A stretch of DNA of 64,000 nt from an uncultured Bacteroidales bacterium (GTDB taxonomy: Bacteria > Bacteroidota > Bacteroidia > Bacteroidales > Bacteroidaceae): NCBI GenBank assembly GCA_902775375.1, contig CACYLU010000001.1, positions 248,001-312,000 of the forward strand, in the 5' to 3' direction. Below the pieces are notes generated by a model. The model saw nothing but the letters and a program-made list of their open reading frames with translations, did not search any database and was not told the DNA's origin. The translations under genes were made by a program, and so were the position numbers. Position 1 is the stretch's first letter. The number at the start of each line of letters is the position of its first letter. Of this stretch, positions 36,284-45,489 are shown piece after piece.

Positions 36284-37666
36284 TTATTCTTTTCCGCCAC
36301 CTAATGCTGCATAGAGGTTGATGACAGCCTGCATGCGATCGTAAGTATCGGATACCTCGTTCAACTGTGCACTGAGGTAAGACTGTTGTGCACTTAGAAC
36401 CTCCAAGTAAGATGAGTTGCCCAACTGGAACAGCTCTGCAGTGTCATCAGATGCCTTCTTGGCAGAAGCTACCTGTATCTTACGTGACTCTGCTTTCTCA
36501 GTGTTCATCTGATATTGGTAAAGTGCATTGCTCACTTCGTTGCCAGCACTCAATAGAGTTGTTTGGAAAGTCAGTTTTGCTTTTTCTTCATTAGCTTTCG
36601 CTACTTTCAAGCCTGCGATCAGTCGGCCTCTTGCAAATAGAGGCTGAGTAATGCCTGCCATCAGGGTGGTCATGAATTTGCCAGGATTGATAATCTGACC
36701 TAAGTTGTTGGTCCATGACTCTTGCCCATTGATAGTGAGCTGTGGGAAGAAAGCAGCACGAGCACTGTTGGTGTCATAATAACAAGCTGCCAGTGACATT
36801 TCTGCTGCCTTGACATCTGGACGGTTAGCAAGCATCTGTACAGGTACACCAGTCAGGAAGTTGGTTGGCAACTGCTGATCTTCTAATTTGTTGCGAGGAA
36901 TTTGCTGACCGGGCACATTGAGTATCAAGCACAGAGAGTTCTCTACTTCGCGAATGCTCTGCTTGATGCCTGAAAGAGAAGCCACCACCTGAGCATAGCC
37001 AGTACGGCTCTGTTCTACGGCTGCACTGTTGGTCATACCTGCATCTTTCATAGCTTCCATAGTTTCTACAGTACGCTTCATCAGAGCAGCTGTCTCTTCC
37101 GAGATTTGGTACTGACGGTCCATCATCAGTAAAGTGTAATAGAGGTTAGCTACAGCAGTAATAATATTAGTCTGCACTGCCTGCTGGTAATACTGAGCCT
37201 GCTGATAGGTAACTTTTGCCTTGCGGTGAGGGTTGAGCAATTGTCCAAACAGGTCGATCTGCCAAGAGGCTGCCACCGGGACATTGTATGTCCATGTACT
37301 ATTACCCATAGCACGATTAAAAGTACCTTGAGGGGTAAGCGTTAGGCTGGGCAAGTATGACAAACGAGCTGATGTTAGCGAAGCTTGTGCCTGCTCAACA
37401 GTCAGTTGTGCGCTGCGTATATCGGCATTGTTTTCTAAAGCCTGCTCTATGAGTGCTTGAAGTTGAGGGTCGGTGAAGACTTCGCGCCAAGGCAGGTCAC
37501 CAAATGTCTCACCGGCAGTTGCACTGAGTGTGTCTGTATCCGACAGAGGGTCGCGATACAGACCCTCTGTCACCAGATCCTCAGGCCTTTCATAAGACTT
37601 GTAGATGCGGCAGCTACTCATCATGACTGCCACGCCTACCATACATATAATTATACTTTTCTTCAT
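36284..37666 (-). CDS. TolC-family outer-membrane efflux lipoprotein
   Basis: 460 residues, lipobox MSSC (Cys19) as in OprM/NodT-type channels. Two long outer-membrane-factor repeats with coiled-coil helices are visible (ALENNADIRSAQLTVEQAQASL and the matching second repeat near NEEKAKLTFQT). NRPDVKAAEMSLA is the conserved motif of the family. It is the exit duct of the RND pump encoded immediately upstream, 9 bp after acrB. Confidence 0.92.
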   Translation of the reverse strand: MKKSIIICMVGVAVMMSSCRIYKSYERPEDLVTEGLYRDPLSDTDTLSATAGETFGDLPWREVFTDPQLQALIEQALENNADIRSAQLTVEQAQASLTSARLSYLPSLTLTPQGTFNRAMGNSTWTYNVPVAASWQIDLFGQLLNPHRKAKVTYQQAQYYQQAVQTNIITAVANLYYTLLMMDRQYQISEETAALMKRTVETMEAMKDAGMTNSAAVEQSRTGYAQVVASLSGIKQSIREVENSLCLILNVPGQQIPRNKLEDQQLPTNFLTGVPVQMLANRPDVKAAEMSLAACYYDTNSARAAFFPQLTINGQESWTNNLGQIINPGKFMTTLMAGITQPLFARGRLIAGLKVAKANEEKAKLTFQTTLLSAGNEVSNALYQYQMNTEKAESRKIQVASAKKASDDTAELFQLGNSSYLEVLSAQQSYLSAQLNEVSDTYDRMQAVINLYAALGGGKE

Positions 37667-37675
37667 AGATAGTCC

Positions 37676-40600
37676 TTATTTAGTATATTGTGCAATTTCA
37701 GGTGTTGCGTCAGAGTTATCTACATCCGACCATTCAATTGGCTTCACCTTCTCCTGTAAGTGCTGGAATACCACAAACAGCAGTGGCACGAAGAAGATTT
37801 GCAGAATCATACCCACTAACATACCACCTACAGCCGCAGTACCTAAAGTGCGGTTACCATGGGCACCTACGCCGAAGGCAAACATCAGAGGCAATAGACC
37901 TACAATCATGGCTAATGAAGTCATCAAGATAGGACGCAAACGAGCTGCAGCACCTAAGATGGCAGCTTTCGTCAAACTCATACCTTGTTTTCTACGGTCG
38001 AGCGCGAACTCTACAATCAGGATAGCGTTCTTTGCCAATAGACCCATCAACATAATCAATGCAATCTGCATGTAGATATCATTTGACATAGAGCCCATGA
38101 TCATCTGCAAGATAGAAAACGAGCCGATGGCACTCATGATGTTCACGAATATGAAGCTACCCATCAACCCGAATGGTACTGACAGCAATACTGCCAGCGG
38201 TAGGATGTAACTCTCGTATTGCGCAGCCAGCAACAAATAGACGAACACAAAGCAAAGTAGGAAGATTATGGCAGTAGTGCTACCACTGGTCTCTGCCTCT
38301 TCACGAGCCAAACCACCCAACTCATAGCCGAAGCCTGGAGGCAACGTCTCTGCAACCTCGGCAATTGCTGTCAAAGCCTCACCAGAAGTGTAGCCTGCAG
38401 CAGGAGACACCATAACGGTCATAGCCGTGTACATGTTGAAACGGTTGATTACATCAGGACCATACACTTTCTTCATGGTGAAGAACTGGCTGATTGGTGC
38501 CATCTCACCCTTGTTGTTAATAATCTTGATGTTCTTTAGTGACTCCAGGTCTTTTGTGTCCTCTGGGTCAGCCTGAACCATTACACGATACATACGACCA
38601 AAACGGTTGAAGTTAGAGGCGTATAGTCCACCATAGTAACCCTGCATAGCGCTCAAGATAGTAGCTGGACTTACACCTGCACGCTTACAAGCAGCAGCAT
38701 CGATATCCATCTCATACTGTGGGAAGTTAGGGCTAAATGTAGTACGTGCAGAGTTGATTTCCGGACGAGCCTCTAAAGCAGCGTCATATTGATTCACCAC
38801 ATCAAAGAAGTTGTCCAATGAACCACCTGTCTTATCCTGCATATAGAGCTGGATATCGCTTGACATAGAGTATCCCTGAATCATTGGCGGTTGGAAGAAC
38901 AGCACCTGAGCCTCAGGAATAATCTTCTGTGCGCGCATGTACAATGTTATAAATACTATCTGCGAATTTTGCATTAGACCACGCTCTTCGAAGTCTTTCA
39001 ACTTGATGATGAAGGTACCATATGACGGACCGCTACCACCAGTTAAACTGAAACCAGAAATCATAGTTCGGCTTTGAACAGCGGGTTCTGCAGCGATGAG
39101 GCTATCCACACGCAGCATTATCTCGATGGCACGTTCTTGTGATGTACCAGCAGGTAGTGTAACAGTACCCATCAGTGTACCAGTATCTTCATTAGGCACC
39201 ATACCTGAAGGAGTAGTCTGCATCAGTATAGCCAACAACACAATAGAGGCAGCAACTACACCCAGTGAAAGTTTCTTGTGCTCAATGAAGTAGGCTACAG
39301 TCTTCTTGTACTTCTCCAAGATGTTGTCATACCAACGGTTGAAACCACGGTGGAACTTCTCCACGCGACTCGGTTCTTTTTCTTCCTCACCTTCCTCGTG
39401 TTTCTTGTGAGGCTTTAAGAAGATGGCACAAAGTGCAGGACTCAGCGTCAATGCGTTGATAGCTGAGAAACCGATAGCGATGGCCATAGTCAAACCAAAC
39501 TGCTGATAGAAAGCGCCTGCCGTACCACTCATGAAACTCACGGGGATGAACACTGACATCATGACCAAGGTGATAGACAAGATGGCACTTGCTAACTCGC
39601 GCATAGCGTCGATACTTGCCTGCTTAGCAGAAGTATAGCCTTGGTCAAGCTTGGCATGGACGCCTTCCACCACCACTATGGCATCATCAACCACAATTGC
39701 GATGGCCAAAACTAATGCCGATAAGGTCAACAAGTTTAAACTGAAACCGATGACATATAGTAGGAAGAAGGTACCAATCAATGCCACTGGGATGGCGATA
39801 GCTGGAATCAGTGTAGAACGGAAATCCTGAAGGAAGATGTAAACTACGATGAACACCAGAATGAACGCCTCTATCAGGGTTTTGATAACCTCACTGATGG
39901 AAGCGAAGAGGAATTCGTTTACACTTTGAGCTACATTCAACTTCAAACCTGCTGGCAGACGACCTTCATAGCTGTCTAATGCTTCCTCAATAGCTTGCAC
40001 AGCTTCTGTAGCGTTAGAACCAGGTAACTGCATAGCAATGGCAGTTACCGCCTTATGTCCGTTCACGCGATTAAAGAAGGAGTAAGTCATACGACCCAAC
40101 TCTACGCGAGCCACATCCTTTATGCGTAATAAGCTACCATCACTGAGTGATTTCAGTACGATATCCTCAAACTCCTCAGGTGTCTGCAGACGACCCTTAT
40201 AACGGATAGTGTATTGGTAGGTCTGGTTACCCTGAACACCAAATTGTCCAGGAGCAGCCTCCACATTTTGTTCTGCCAATGCAGCAGTAATATCACCAGG
40301 CATCAAGCCATATTGTGCCATCACATCAGGCTTTAGCCAAATACGCATAGAGTAGTCAACACCCATTACCTGGGTATCACCTACACCCTTGATACGCTGT
40401 ATTTCAGGCAAGATGTTAATCGCTGCATAGTTCTCAATAAATTCTGTGGTATGGGTATCGCTTTCGTCATATAGAGAAAAAATCAACAACATTGAAGTCT
40501 GACGCTTCATTGTCATAATACCCACTCGGGTTACTTCAGCAGGCATCAAGCCCTGAGCCATAGACACACGGTTTTGTACGTGGATAGCTGCCATATCAGG

Positions 40601-40900
40601 GTCAGTTCCTTGCTTAAAGGTAATCGTAATTGATGCCGTACCGCTATTGGAAGCGGATGAGCTCATGTACATCATGTTCTCCACACCGTTGATCTGGTTT
40701 TCCAGCGGAGCTATCACAGAGTTCAACACCGTCTGGGCATTCGCACCAGGGTAGGTAGTATATACCATGATGGTAGGCGGTGCAATATTCGGGTACTGGG
40801 TGATTGGCAACTGGGACAATCCAATAAAGCCCAATATCACGATCACAATAGAGATCACTGTACTGAGTACCGGCCTATTTATAAATCTATCTAAATTCAT
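37676..40900 (-). CDS. RND multidrug efflux transporter (AcrB/HAE-1 type)
   Basis: 1074 residues with twelve membrane segments and two large periplasmic loops in the RND layout. Begins FINRPVLSTVISIVIVILG. The proton-relay aspartates are in AIVVDDAIVVVEG (TM4) and the lysine in LLAKNAILIVEFALD (TM10). It exports drugs or bile-like compounds together with the membrane-fusion and TolC-like partners on either side. 32 bp of heptad repeats separate it from the upstream fusion-protein gene. Confidence 0.95.
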   Translation of the reverse strand: MNLDRFINRPVLSTVISIVIVILGFIGLSQLPITQYPNIAPPTIMVYTTYPGANAQTVLNSVIAPLENQINGVENMMYMSSSASNSGTASITITFKQGTDPDMAAIHVQNRVSMAQGLMPAEVTRVGIMTMKRQTSMLLIFSLYDESDTHTTEFIENYAAINILPEIQRIKGVGDTQVMGVDYSMRIWLKPDVMAQYGLMPGDITAALAEQNVEAAPGQFGVQGNQTYQYTIRYKGRLQTPEEFEDIVLKSLSDGSLLRIKDVARVELGRMTYSFFNRVNGHKAVTAIAMQLPGSNATEAVQAIEEALDSYEGRLPAGLKLNVAQSVNEFLFASISEVIKTLIEAFILVFIVVYIFLQDFRSTLIPAIAIPVALIGTFFLLYVIGFSLNLLTLSALVLAIAIVVDDAIVVVEGVHAKLDQGYTSAKQASIDAMRELASAILSITLVMMSVFIPVSFMSGTAGAFYQQFGLTMAIAIGFSAINALTLSPALCAIFLKPHKKHEEGEEEKEPSRVEKFHRGFNRWYDNILEKYKKTVAYFIEHKKLSLGVVAASIVLLAILMQTTPSGMVPNEDTGTLMGTVTLPAGTSQERAIEIMLRVDSLIAAEPAVQSRTMISGFSLTGGSGPSYGTFIIKLKDFEERGLMQNSQIVFITLYMRAQKIIPEAQVLFFQPPMIQGYSMSSDIQLYMQDKTGGSLDNFFDVVNQYDAALEARPEINSARTTFSPNFPQYEMDIDAAACKRAGVSPATILSAMQGYYGGLYASNFNRFGRMYRVMVQADPEDTKDLESLKNIKIINNKGEMAPISQFFTMKKVYGPDVINRFNMYTAMTVMVSPAAGYTSGEALTAIAEVAETLPPGFGYELGGLAREEAETSGSTTAIIFLLCFVFVYLLLAAQYESYILPLAVLLSVPFGLMGSFIFVNIMSAIGSFSILQMIMGSMSNDIYMQIALIMLMGLLAKNAILIVEFALDRRKQGMSLTKAAILGAAARLRPILMTSLAMIVGLLPLMFAFGVGAHGNRTLGTAAVGGMLVGMILQIFFVPLLFVVFQHLQEKVKPIEWSDVDNSDATPEIAQYTK

Positions 40901-40902
40901 CT

Positions 40903-40937
40903 AATTATCAAGTTTCAATAGTCAATTGTCAATTATT
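40903..40937. repeat. Degenerate heptad repeat filling the acrA-acrB spacer
   Basis: AATTATC, AAGTTTC, AATAGTC, AATTGTC and AATTATT run head to tail across the whole gap between the fusion-protein and pump genes, and include the stop codon of the fusion-protein gene (40933-40935). Confidence 0.75.
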
Positions 40938-42117
40938 GCATCGCACTCTGCATGTTACCTTCCTTCTGGTCTTTCAGGTTCTGCTGATAGATTTCTTCTT
41001 TTTCAGCCGAAGTGATAGGTTGGATGGCAGCACCGTCGCGTAGACTTTGTACGCCTTCGATGGCAATCTTATCGCCTGCCTTCAGACCATCCAAAACTAC
41101 GAAATTCTTTCCGTCAGTTACAGGATGACAGGTTATTTCTGTAGTTTTTACCGTGTTGTCTGGCTGCAAGACATATACGAAGCGCTTATCTTGCACCTCG
41201 AAAGTAGCACTCTGTGGTACTAAAATAATGTTTTCCAGGTTGTTAGGGAATACTACATTGACTGTTGAACCACGACGCAGCACTTTCTTTGGATTAGGGA
41301 AGAGCGCACGCAGGTTTACAGAACCAGTGGTCATGTCAATGTCACCACTGATAGTTTCTACATGGCCAGTCTCGCTATAGATGGAACCGTCAATCAGTTG
41401 AAGACGTACATCAGGGAAACTTTTCAGTATATCTTCCGCACCGTTGCTTTCTGTCATCTGCAGCAGTTCACGCTCTGTCATGCTGAAGTAAGCATACATA
41501 TTGCTCAGATCACTCACAGTAGTCAATGGCTGAGCTGATGATGGGCTAACCAAACTACCCAAACGGTAAGGGATTTGACCTACCACACCATCAGTAGGAC
41601 TTGTTACAGTAGTATATTGTAAGTTTTTCTGAGCATTAGTCAACGCTGCTTCGGCTTGCGCCAAACCTGCTTTCGCACTAGCTAGTTGGTTTTCCTGCAT
41701 CTGCAAGTCATAATCACTGGTAATGTTCTTCTCGTTCAGTCGTCTGCGGTTGTCAACTGTCAATTGCTGTGTAGCTACTGTAGCTTTGGCGCTTTCTACT
41801 GCAGCCTTCGCTTGGTTAACAGCTGCCAGATATTGTGTTTGGTCAATAGTGAACAATACTTGCCCACGTCTTACAAAAGAGCCCTCATCTACATGGAGGC
41901 GAGTAATAAATCCGCTTACCATAGGGCGGATATCAACGTCCTGCTTACCTTTTATAGTTGCAGGATAAGAGTTTGTTAGGTGAGAGGTCGTTGTGTTCAC
42001 TGCTATAACAGTGATCTTTGGTGCGTTACCACCGCCCATTTGGGCGCTGCCTCCACCGCCACAGCTGCTCAGCAAAGCCAAACAGCTGGCAGCTATTAAA
42101 ATCAATCTACTCTTCAT
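40933..42117 (-). CDS. RND efflux membrane-fusion lipoprotein (AcrA type)
   Basis: 394 residues with lipobox LLSSC (Cys19) followed by a Gly-rich linker. The biotinyl-lipoyl-like halves DIRPMVSGFITRLHVDEGSFV and YTTVTSPTDGVVG flank a helical hairpin rich in Ala and Gln; the beta-barrel and membrane-proximal domain follow. It is the first gene of the operon and links the AcrB-type pump to the TolC-like channel. A promoter is seen about 75 bp upstream. Confidence 0.93.
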   Translation of the reverse strand: MKSRLILIAASCLALLSSCGGGGSAQMGGGNAPKITVIAVNTTTSHLTNSYPATIKGKQDVDIRPMVSGFITRLHVDEGSFVRRGQVLFTIDQTQYLAAVNQAKAAVESAKATVATQQLTVDNRRRLNEKNITSDYDLQMQENQLASAKAGLAQAEAALTNAQKNLQYTTVTSPTDGVVGQIPYRLGSLVSPSSAQPLTTVSDLSNMYAYFSMTERELLQMTESNGAEDILKSFPDVRLQLIDGSIYSETGHVETISGDIDMTTGSVNLRALFPNPKKVLRRGSTVNVVFPNNLENIILVPQSATFEVQDKRFVYVLQPDNTVKTTEITCHPVTDGKNFVVLDGLKAGDKIAIEGVQSLRDGAAIQPITSAEKEEIYQQNLKDQKEGNMQSAMQ

Positions 42118-42192
42118 AAAATGTACAAATTATTTTTTTGTTATATTCTAATCAAGCTAGTAAATGCTTAATGCATGCAATTTTGCAAGTTG

Positions 42193-42223
42193 CAAAGTTA
42201 GTTAAAATCTCGTAGGCGACAAT
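42193..42223 (-). promoter_or_regulatory. Promoter of the efflux operon
   Basis: On the minus strand ATTG (42223-42220, one mismatch to TTTG), a 19-bp spacer, then TAACTTTG (42200-42193), a full -7 match. The leader before the AcrA-type ATG is about 70 nt. No local regulator gene or clear operator was seen. Confidence 0.6.
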
Positions 42224-42305
42224 ATGTTTAGTCTTATTTTAGTAATATTTTCACCTTTTAGAGTATTTTTTGTGCCAATTGGAATATTATTTCGGTAAGA
42301 ACCTT

Positions 42306-42313
42306 TATTTTTG
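42306..42313 (+). promoter_or_regulatory. -7-like box directly before the Ig-like lipoprotein start
   Basis: TATTTTTG matches TAnnTTTG and ends only 4 bp before the ATG at 42318. If used, the transcript would be leaderless or nearly so. No -33 TTTG lies at 19-21 bp. Confidence 0.4.
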
Positions 42314-42317
42314 CAGC

Positions 42318-44279
42318 ATGTTTTATTTCAATCGCAAATATGCTATTCGTTTATTGAAGCGTGGTGCAATTCCAGTAGTGTTGGTAGCTACGTTCCTTTA
42401 TTCTTGTGCCAGTGTGGGAACATTGGGAGGCGGTGACTATGATGAAGCACCTCCTAAGTTCTTGAAAGGCTCTCCGTCACCCAATGAGTTAAATGCTACA
42501 AAAAAACGCATTTCCATTGAGTTTGATGAATATCTTAAGCTTGATAAGCCCCAAGAGAAGATTGTTATCTCACCCCCTCAAGTGCAGCAGGCAAATGTGC
42601 GAACTAGTGGGAAAAAGGTGCTGATAGACTTGCAAGATACTCTCATCCCTAATACTACCTATACTATTGACTTCGGCGATGCCATACAGGACAACAATGA
42701 AGGGAATCCTTTGGAAAATTTCGTTTATACCTTTTCTACTGGGGAACGTCTTGACACTATGGAAGTGGCTGGTACCGTACTTAATGCCATGAACCTGGAG
42801 CCTATAAAGGGTATGATGGTAGGTTTGCATGCAGATTTGGGCGATTCTGCCTTTATCTCCAAACCCTTTGATCGAGTAGGACGTACTGATAGCAGAGGCC
42901 ATTTCACTATTAAGGGCATTGCTCCTGGCGAATATCATATTTTCGGCTTGCAGGAGAATGACCAAAATTACTTTTATTCGCAGCCTACTGAGATGGTGGC
43001 TTTTAACGACTCGTTGGTGATACCTACTTTCGAGTTGCGTATGCGGCAGGATACTACTTGGATAGACTCATTGGTAATCGATACTATTGTCGAACGGCAG
43101 TATACTCATTATCTGCCAGACAAACTGATTCTGAAGGCATTTATTAATAACAAAAAAGACCAGCGATTGGCAAAATCAGAGCGTACGACCAGCAAGGATT
43201 TCACGCTATTCTTCACTGCTCCTGCTGATACCTTCCCGACCATTAGGGGACTGAATTTTGATGAAACCGATGCTTTTGTTATCGAACGCCTTACTGAACG
43301 AATAGATACCCTCAAATATTGGATAAAGGATTCTCTCATCTACCAGCTTGATACCCTTCAGATGGAGGTAAGTTATCTCTACACTGACTCATTGAAGCAG
43401 CTAGTGCCTCGTACAGATACTCTACGTTTGGCTTCTAAGGAGAAGCCAAAGAGCCAGAAGGATTTGCAGAAGGAGCAAGAAGAAAAAGAGAAAGAAGAGA
43501 AACGTCGTCGTGAACGTGGTGACACTATTAAGGTTGAGCCTAAAATAGAATTCTTGTCGGTAGATATTTATGCACCAGCAAGTGTTGATGTGTATGACTA
43601 TCTTACCCTTACTTTCCCCGAGCCTGTGGCAAGTTTTGATTCCGCAGGTATTCATCTTCAGCAGAAGATAGATACGTTGTGGCACGATGTTCCTTTTGAG
43701 TTGCAGCAAGATAGTCTTGATATCAGGGTTTTCAATCTTTATGCTGACTGGAAGGCGGGTGAAAGTTACTCGCTCCAGGTTGACAGTGCCGCAGTAGTTG
43801 GCATCTATGGGCGTTTTATTGATAAACAGAAGAAGGATTTCAAGGTGAAGACCTTCGATAGTTATGGTCAAGTGTTCTTTAATATCAGTGGCGCTAAGGA
43901 TGGTGACTTTGTAGAGTTGCTCGACAGTAAGGATGAGGTGGTGAGAACGGTGAATGTAGAAAACGGAAGGGCCGACTTTTACTATCTTGACCCAGGCAAA
44001 TATGCTGCTCGCTTGATTAGAGATGTCAACGGTAATGGGATATGGGATACGGGGAATTATGAACAGCATTTACAGCCAGAAGAGGTATTCTATTATCCGC
44101 AGATGATAGAGTTTAAGGCTAATTTTGATGTGTTGCAAGACTGGGATCTCAATGCTAAAACTCTTGACCTCCAAAAGCCAGATGATATAAAGAAACAGAA
44201 GCCAGAGCAGAAACGTGACAATAACCGTAACAGGAACAATAATAGAAATAACAACAACCGTAATAACTATAGGAGATGA
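42318..44279 (+). CDS. Ig-like-domain lipoprotein
   Basis: 653 residues from the ATG at 42318; the longer upstream frame needs a TTG and places the signal too deep. Lipobox LYSC (Cys30). An N-terminal bacterial Ig-like (SbsA/Big_5-type) domain is seen in SPSPNELNATKKRISIEFDE and YTIDFGDAIQDNNEGNPL, followed by a carboxypeptidase-regulatory-like domain (FTIKGIAPGEYHIFGL). A charged stretch rich in Glu/Lys/Arg lies near residues 385-410, and the tail is Asn/Arg-rich. Typical of Bacteroidetes surface lipoproteins of unknown role. It overlaps the DUF3108 gene by 4 bp. Confidence 0.82.
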   Translation: MFYFNRKYAIRLLKRGAIPVVLVATFLYSCASVGTLGGGDYDEAPPKFLKGSPSPNELNATKKRISIEFDEYLKLDKPQEKIVISPPQVQQANVRTSGKKVLIDLQDTLIPNTTYTIDFGDAIQDNNEGNPLENFVYTFSTGERLDTMEVAGTVLNAMNLEPIKGMMVGLHADLGDSAFISKPFDRVGRTDSRGHFTIKGIAPGEYHIFGLQENDQNYFYSQPTEMVAFNDSLVIPTFELRMRQDTTWIDSLVIDTIVERQYTHYLPDKLILKAFINNKKDQRLAKSERTTSKDFTLFFTAPADTFPTIRGLNFDETDAFVIERLTERIDTLKYWIKDSLIYQLDTLQMEVSYLYTDSLKQLVPRTDTLRLASKEKPKSQKDLQKEQEEKEKEEKRRRERGDTIKVEPKIEFLSVDIYAPASVDVYDYLTLTFPEPVASFDSAGIHLQQKIDTLWHDVPFELQQDSLDIRVFNLYADWKAGESYSLQVDSAAVVGIYGRFIDKQKKDFKVKTFDSYGQVFFNISGAKDGDFVELLDSKDEVVRTVNVENGRADFYYLDPGKYAARLIRDVNGNGIWDTGNYEQHLQPEEVFYYPQMIEFKANFDVLQDWDLNAKTLDLQKPDDIKKQKPEQKRDNNRNRNNNRNNNNRNNYRR

Positions 44280-45100
44280 TGAAGAAGCTGGTTACTACTA
44301 TTCTTTTGGCAATGGCATTGCAGCCAATTAACTTGCTTGCTCAGCAATGTGAAGTGGCGAACACCGCATTCAAGGAAGGCGAGAGTGTACGCTATGATCT
44401 CTATTTCGATTGGGGGATTATTTGGAAGAAGGTGGGCTATGCTACATTCTCTACTGAAAAGACTATTTATGAAGGACAACCTGCCTATGATATTCGCCTG
44501 ATGGCAGTAGGCAGTAAGGAGGCCGATATGTTGTTTAAACTACGCGACTCTTTGCAGGTGTACATGACTGAACGCTTAGAACCTCTTTACTATAAGAAAG
44601 CTGCCGAGGAAGGGAGTCATTATAGTGTAGATGAGGCTTGGTATAAACGCGAGAATGGAGTAAGCAAGGTGCATCAACTTCGCACTCGCCCGGGTGTAGC
44701 CGATTTCACTCCTATAGAGTCAGATACCGAAGATAGCCGTTGCATCTACGATATGCTGAGTATTATTGCTCGTGCCCGTAATTTCTCTGCCGAACATTTT
44801 ATGCAGGGACACCAGACTACTCTACCTCTTGCTACTGGGCGAAAGGTGGAAGAAGAAACGCTTATTTGCTTAGGGGATAATACCATCAAAGCAAAGGATG
44901 GTAAAAAGTATGCATGCAAGGGCTTCTCACTCTATGCTTTCGATAAGGATGGTGACAAGAAGGAAATTCTTCGTTTCTATATTACCGATGATGCTAATCG
45001 TCTCCCTGTCCGCATTGACTTCTACCTTAAGATAGGGTCTGCCAAGGCTTATCTCAAAGAAGTCAAGGGCAATGCTCACCCATTAACCTCTGCAAAGTAA
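44276..45100 (+). CDS. DUF3108 family exported protein
   Basis: 274 residues with a signal peptide (NLLA/QQ). The DUF3108 pattern is visible: FKEGESVRYDLYFDWGIIWKKVGYA near the start, then alternating beta strands, and ADNRLPVRIDFYLKIGSAKAYL-like sequence at the end. Members are periplasmic and uncharacterised, often thought to be envelope beta-structures. The ATG overlaps the stop of the Ig-like lipoprotein gene (ATGA), so both are made together. The pair ends before the hairpin at 45325-45355. Confidence 0.8.
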   Translation: MMKKLVTTILLAMALQPINLLAQQCEVANTAFKEGESVRYDLYFDWGIIWKKVGYATFSTEKTIYEGQPAYDIRLMAVGSKEADMLFKLRDSLQVYMTERLEPLYYKKAAEEGSHYSVDEAWYKRENGVSKVHQLRTRPGVADFTPIESDTEDSRCIYDMLSIIARARNFSAEHFMQGHQTTLPLATGRKVEEETLICLGDNTIKAKDGKKYACKGFSLYAFDKDGDKKEILRFYITDDANRLPVRIDFYLKIGSAKAYLKEVKGNAHPLTSAK

Positions 45101-45227
45101 TTAAGGTCTGACAATCCTTAATAAAGAAACACTGATTAGGCTGATATATCATGAGCCTAAGTGTAAGTATAGTACGAGACAGGGTAAAGACTTTGTTTCC
45201 CCCATCTGAGAAATAGTTTGCGCTAAC

Positions 45228-45313
45228 ACCAAAACAAGTTGTTTTGGTATCATCGGATTACTCCAAGAAGGATGTATGATAGCATTCTCTCGCACCAAAA
45301 CAACTTGTTTTGG
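45228..45313. repeat. Two near-identical palindromes, CCAAAACAA-S-TTGTTTTGG
   Basis: 45228-45248 is a perfect 21-bp palindrome around a central G; 45295-45313 is a perfect 19-bp palindrome with the same arms around a central C. Centres are 66 bp apart. They could form hairpins in RNA or bind a dimeric protein. Confidence 0.8.
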
Positions 45314-45324
45314 CGTAGGTGAGA

Positions 45325-45355
45325 GCAGTGTAACTTCTATTCAAAGTTACACTGC
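45325..45355 (+). terminator. Terminator after the DUF3108 gene
   Basis: GCAGTGTAACTT (45325-45336) pairs perfectly with AAGTTACACTGC (45344-45355), 12 bp with a 7-nt loop, followed by TTTAATATTATT. Confidence 0.75.
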
Positions 45356-45416
45356 TTTAATATTATTAAGTATCAATCGATTAATAAGCATAGTGTAACT
45401 ATAATAGTAAAAAGAA

Positions 45417-45445
45417 GAGGGGACGTCCTCAACGGATATCCCCTC
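45417..45445 (-). terminator. Terminator after susD
   Basis: On the minus strand GAGGGGA pairs with TCCCCTC with a 15-nt loop containing a smaller internal pairing, followed by TTCTTTTTA. A related sequence lies after the second susD at 62626-62655. Confidence 0.75.
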
Positions 45446-45489
45446 CTCAAATTCAAAAAGAGTATTAATGCGTTTGCCGTGTCTTTTTG

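Larger units (their letters stand above)
45101..45489. other. Convergent spacer with two matching palindromes and two terminators
   Basis: 389 bp between the DUF3108 and susD stops. No coding frame is supported. It holds the palindromes at 45228-45248 and 45295-45313, a hairpin terminator for the plus-strand genes (45325-45355) and one for susD (45417-45445). Confidence 0.6.
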
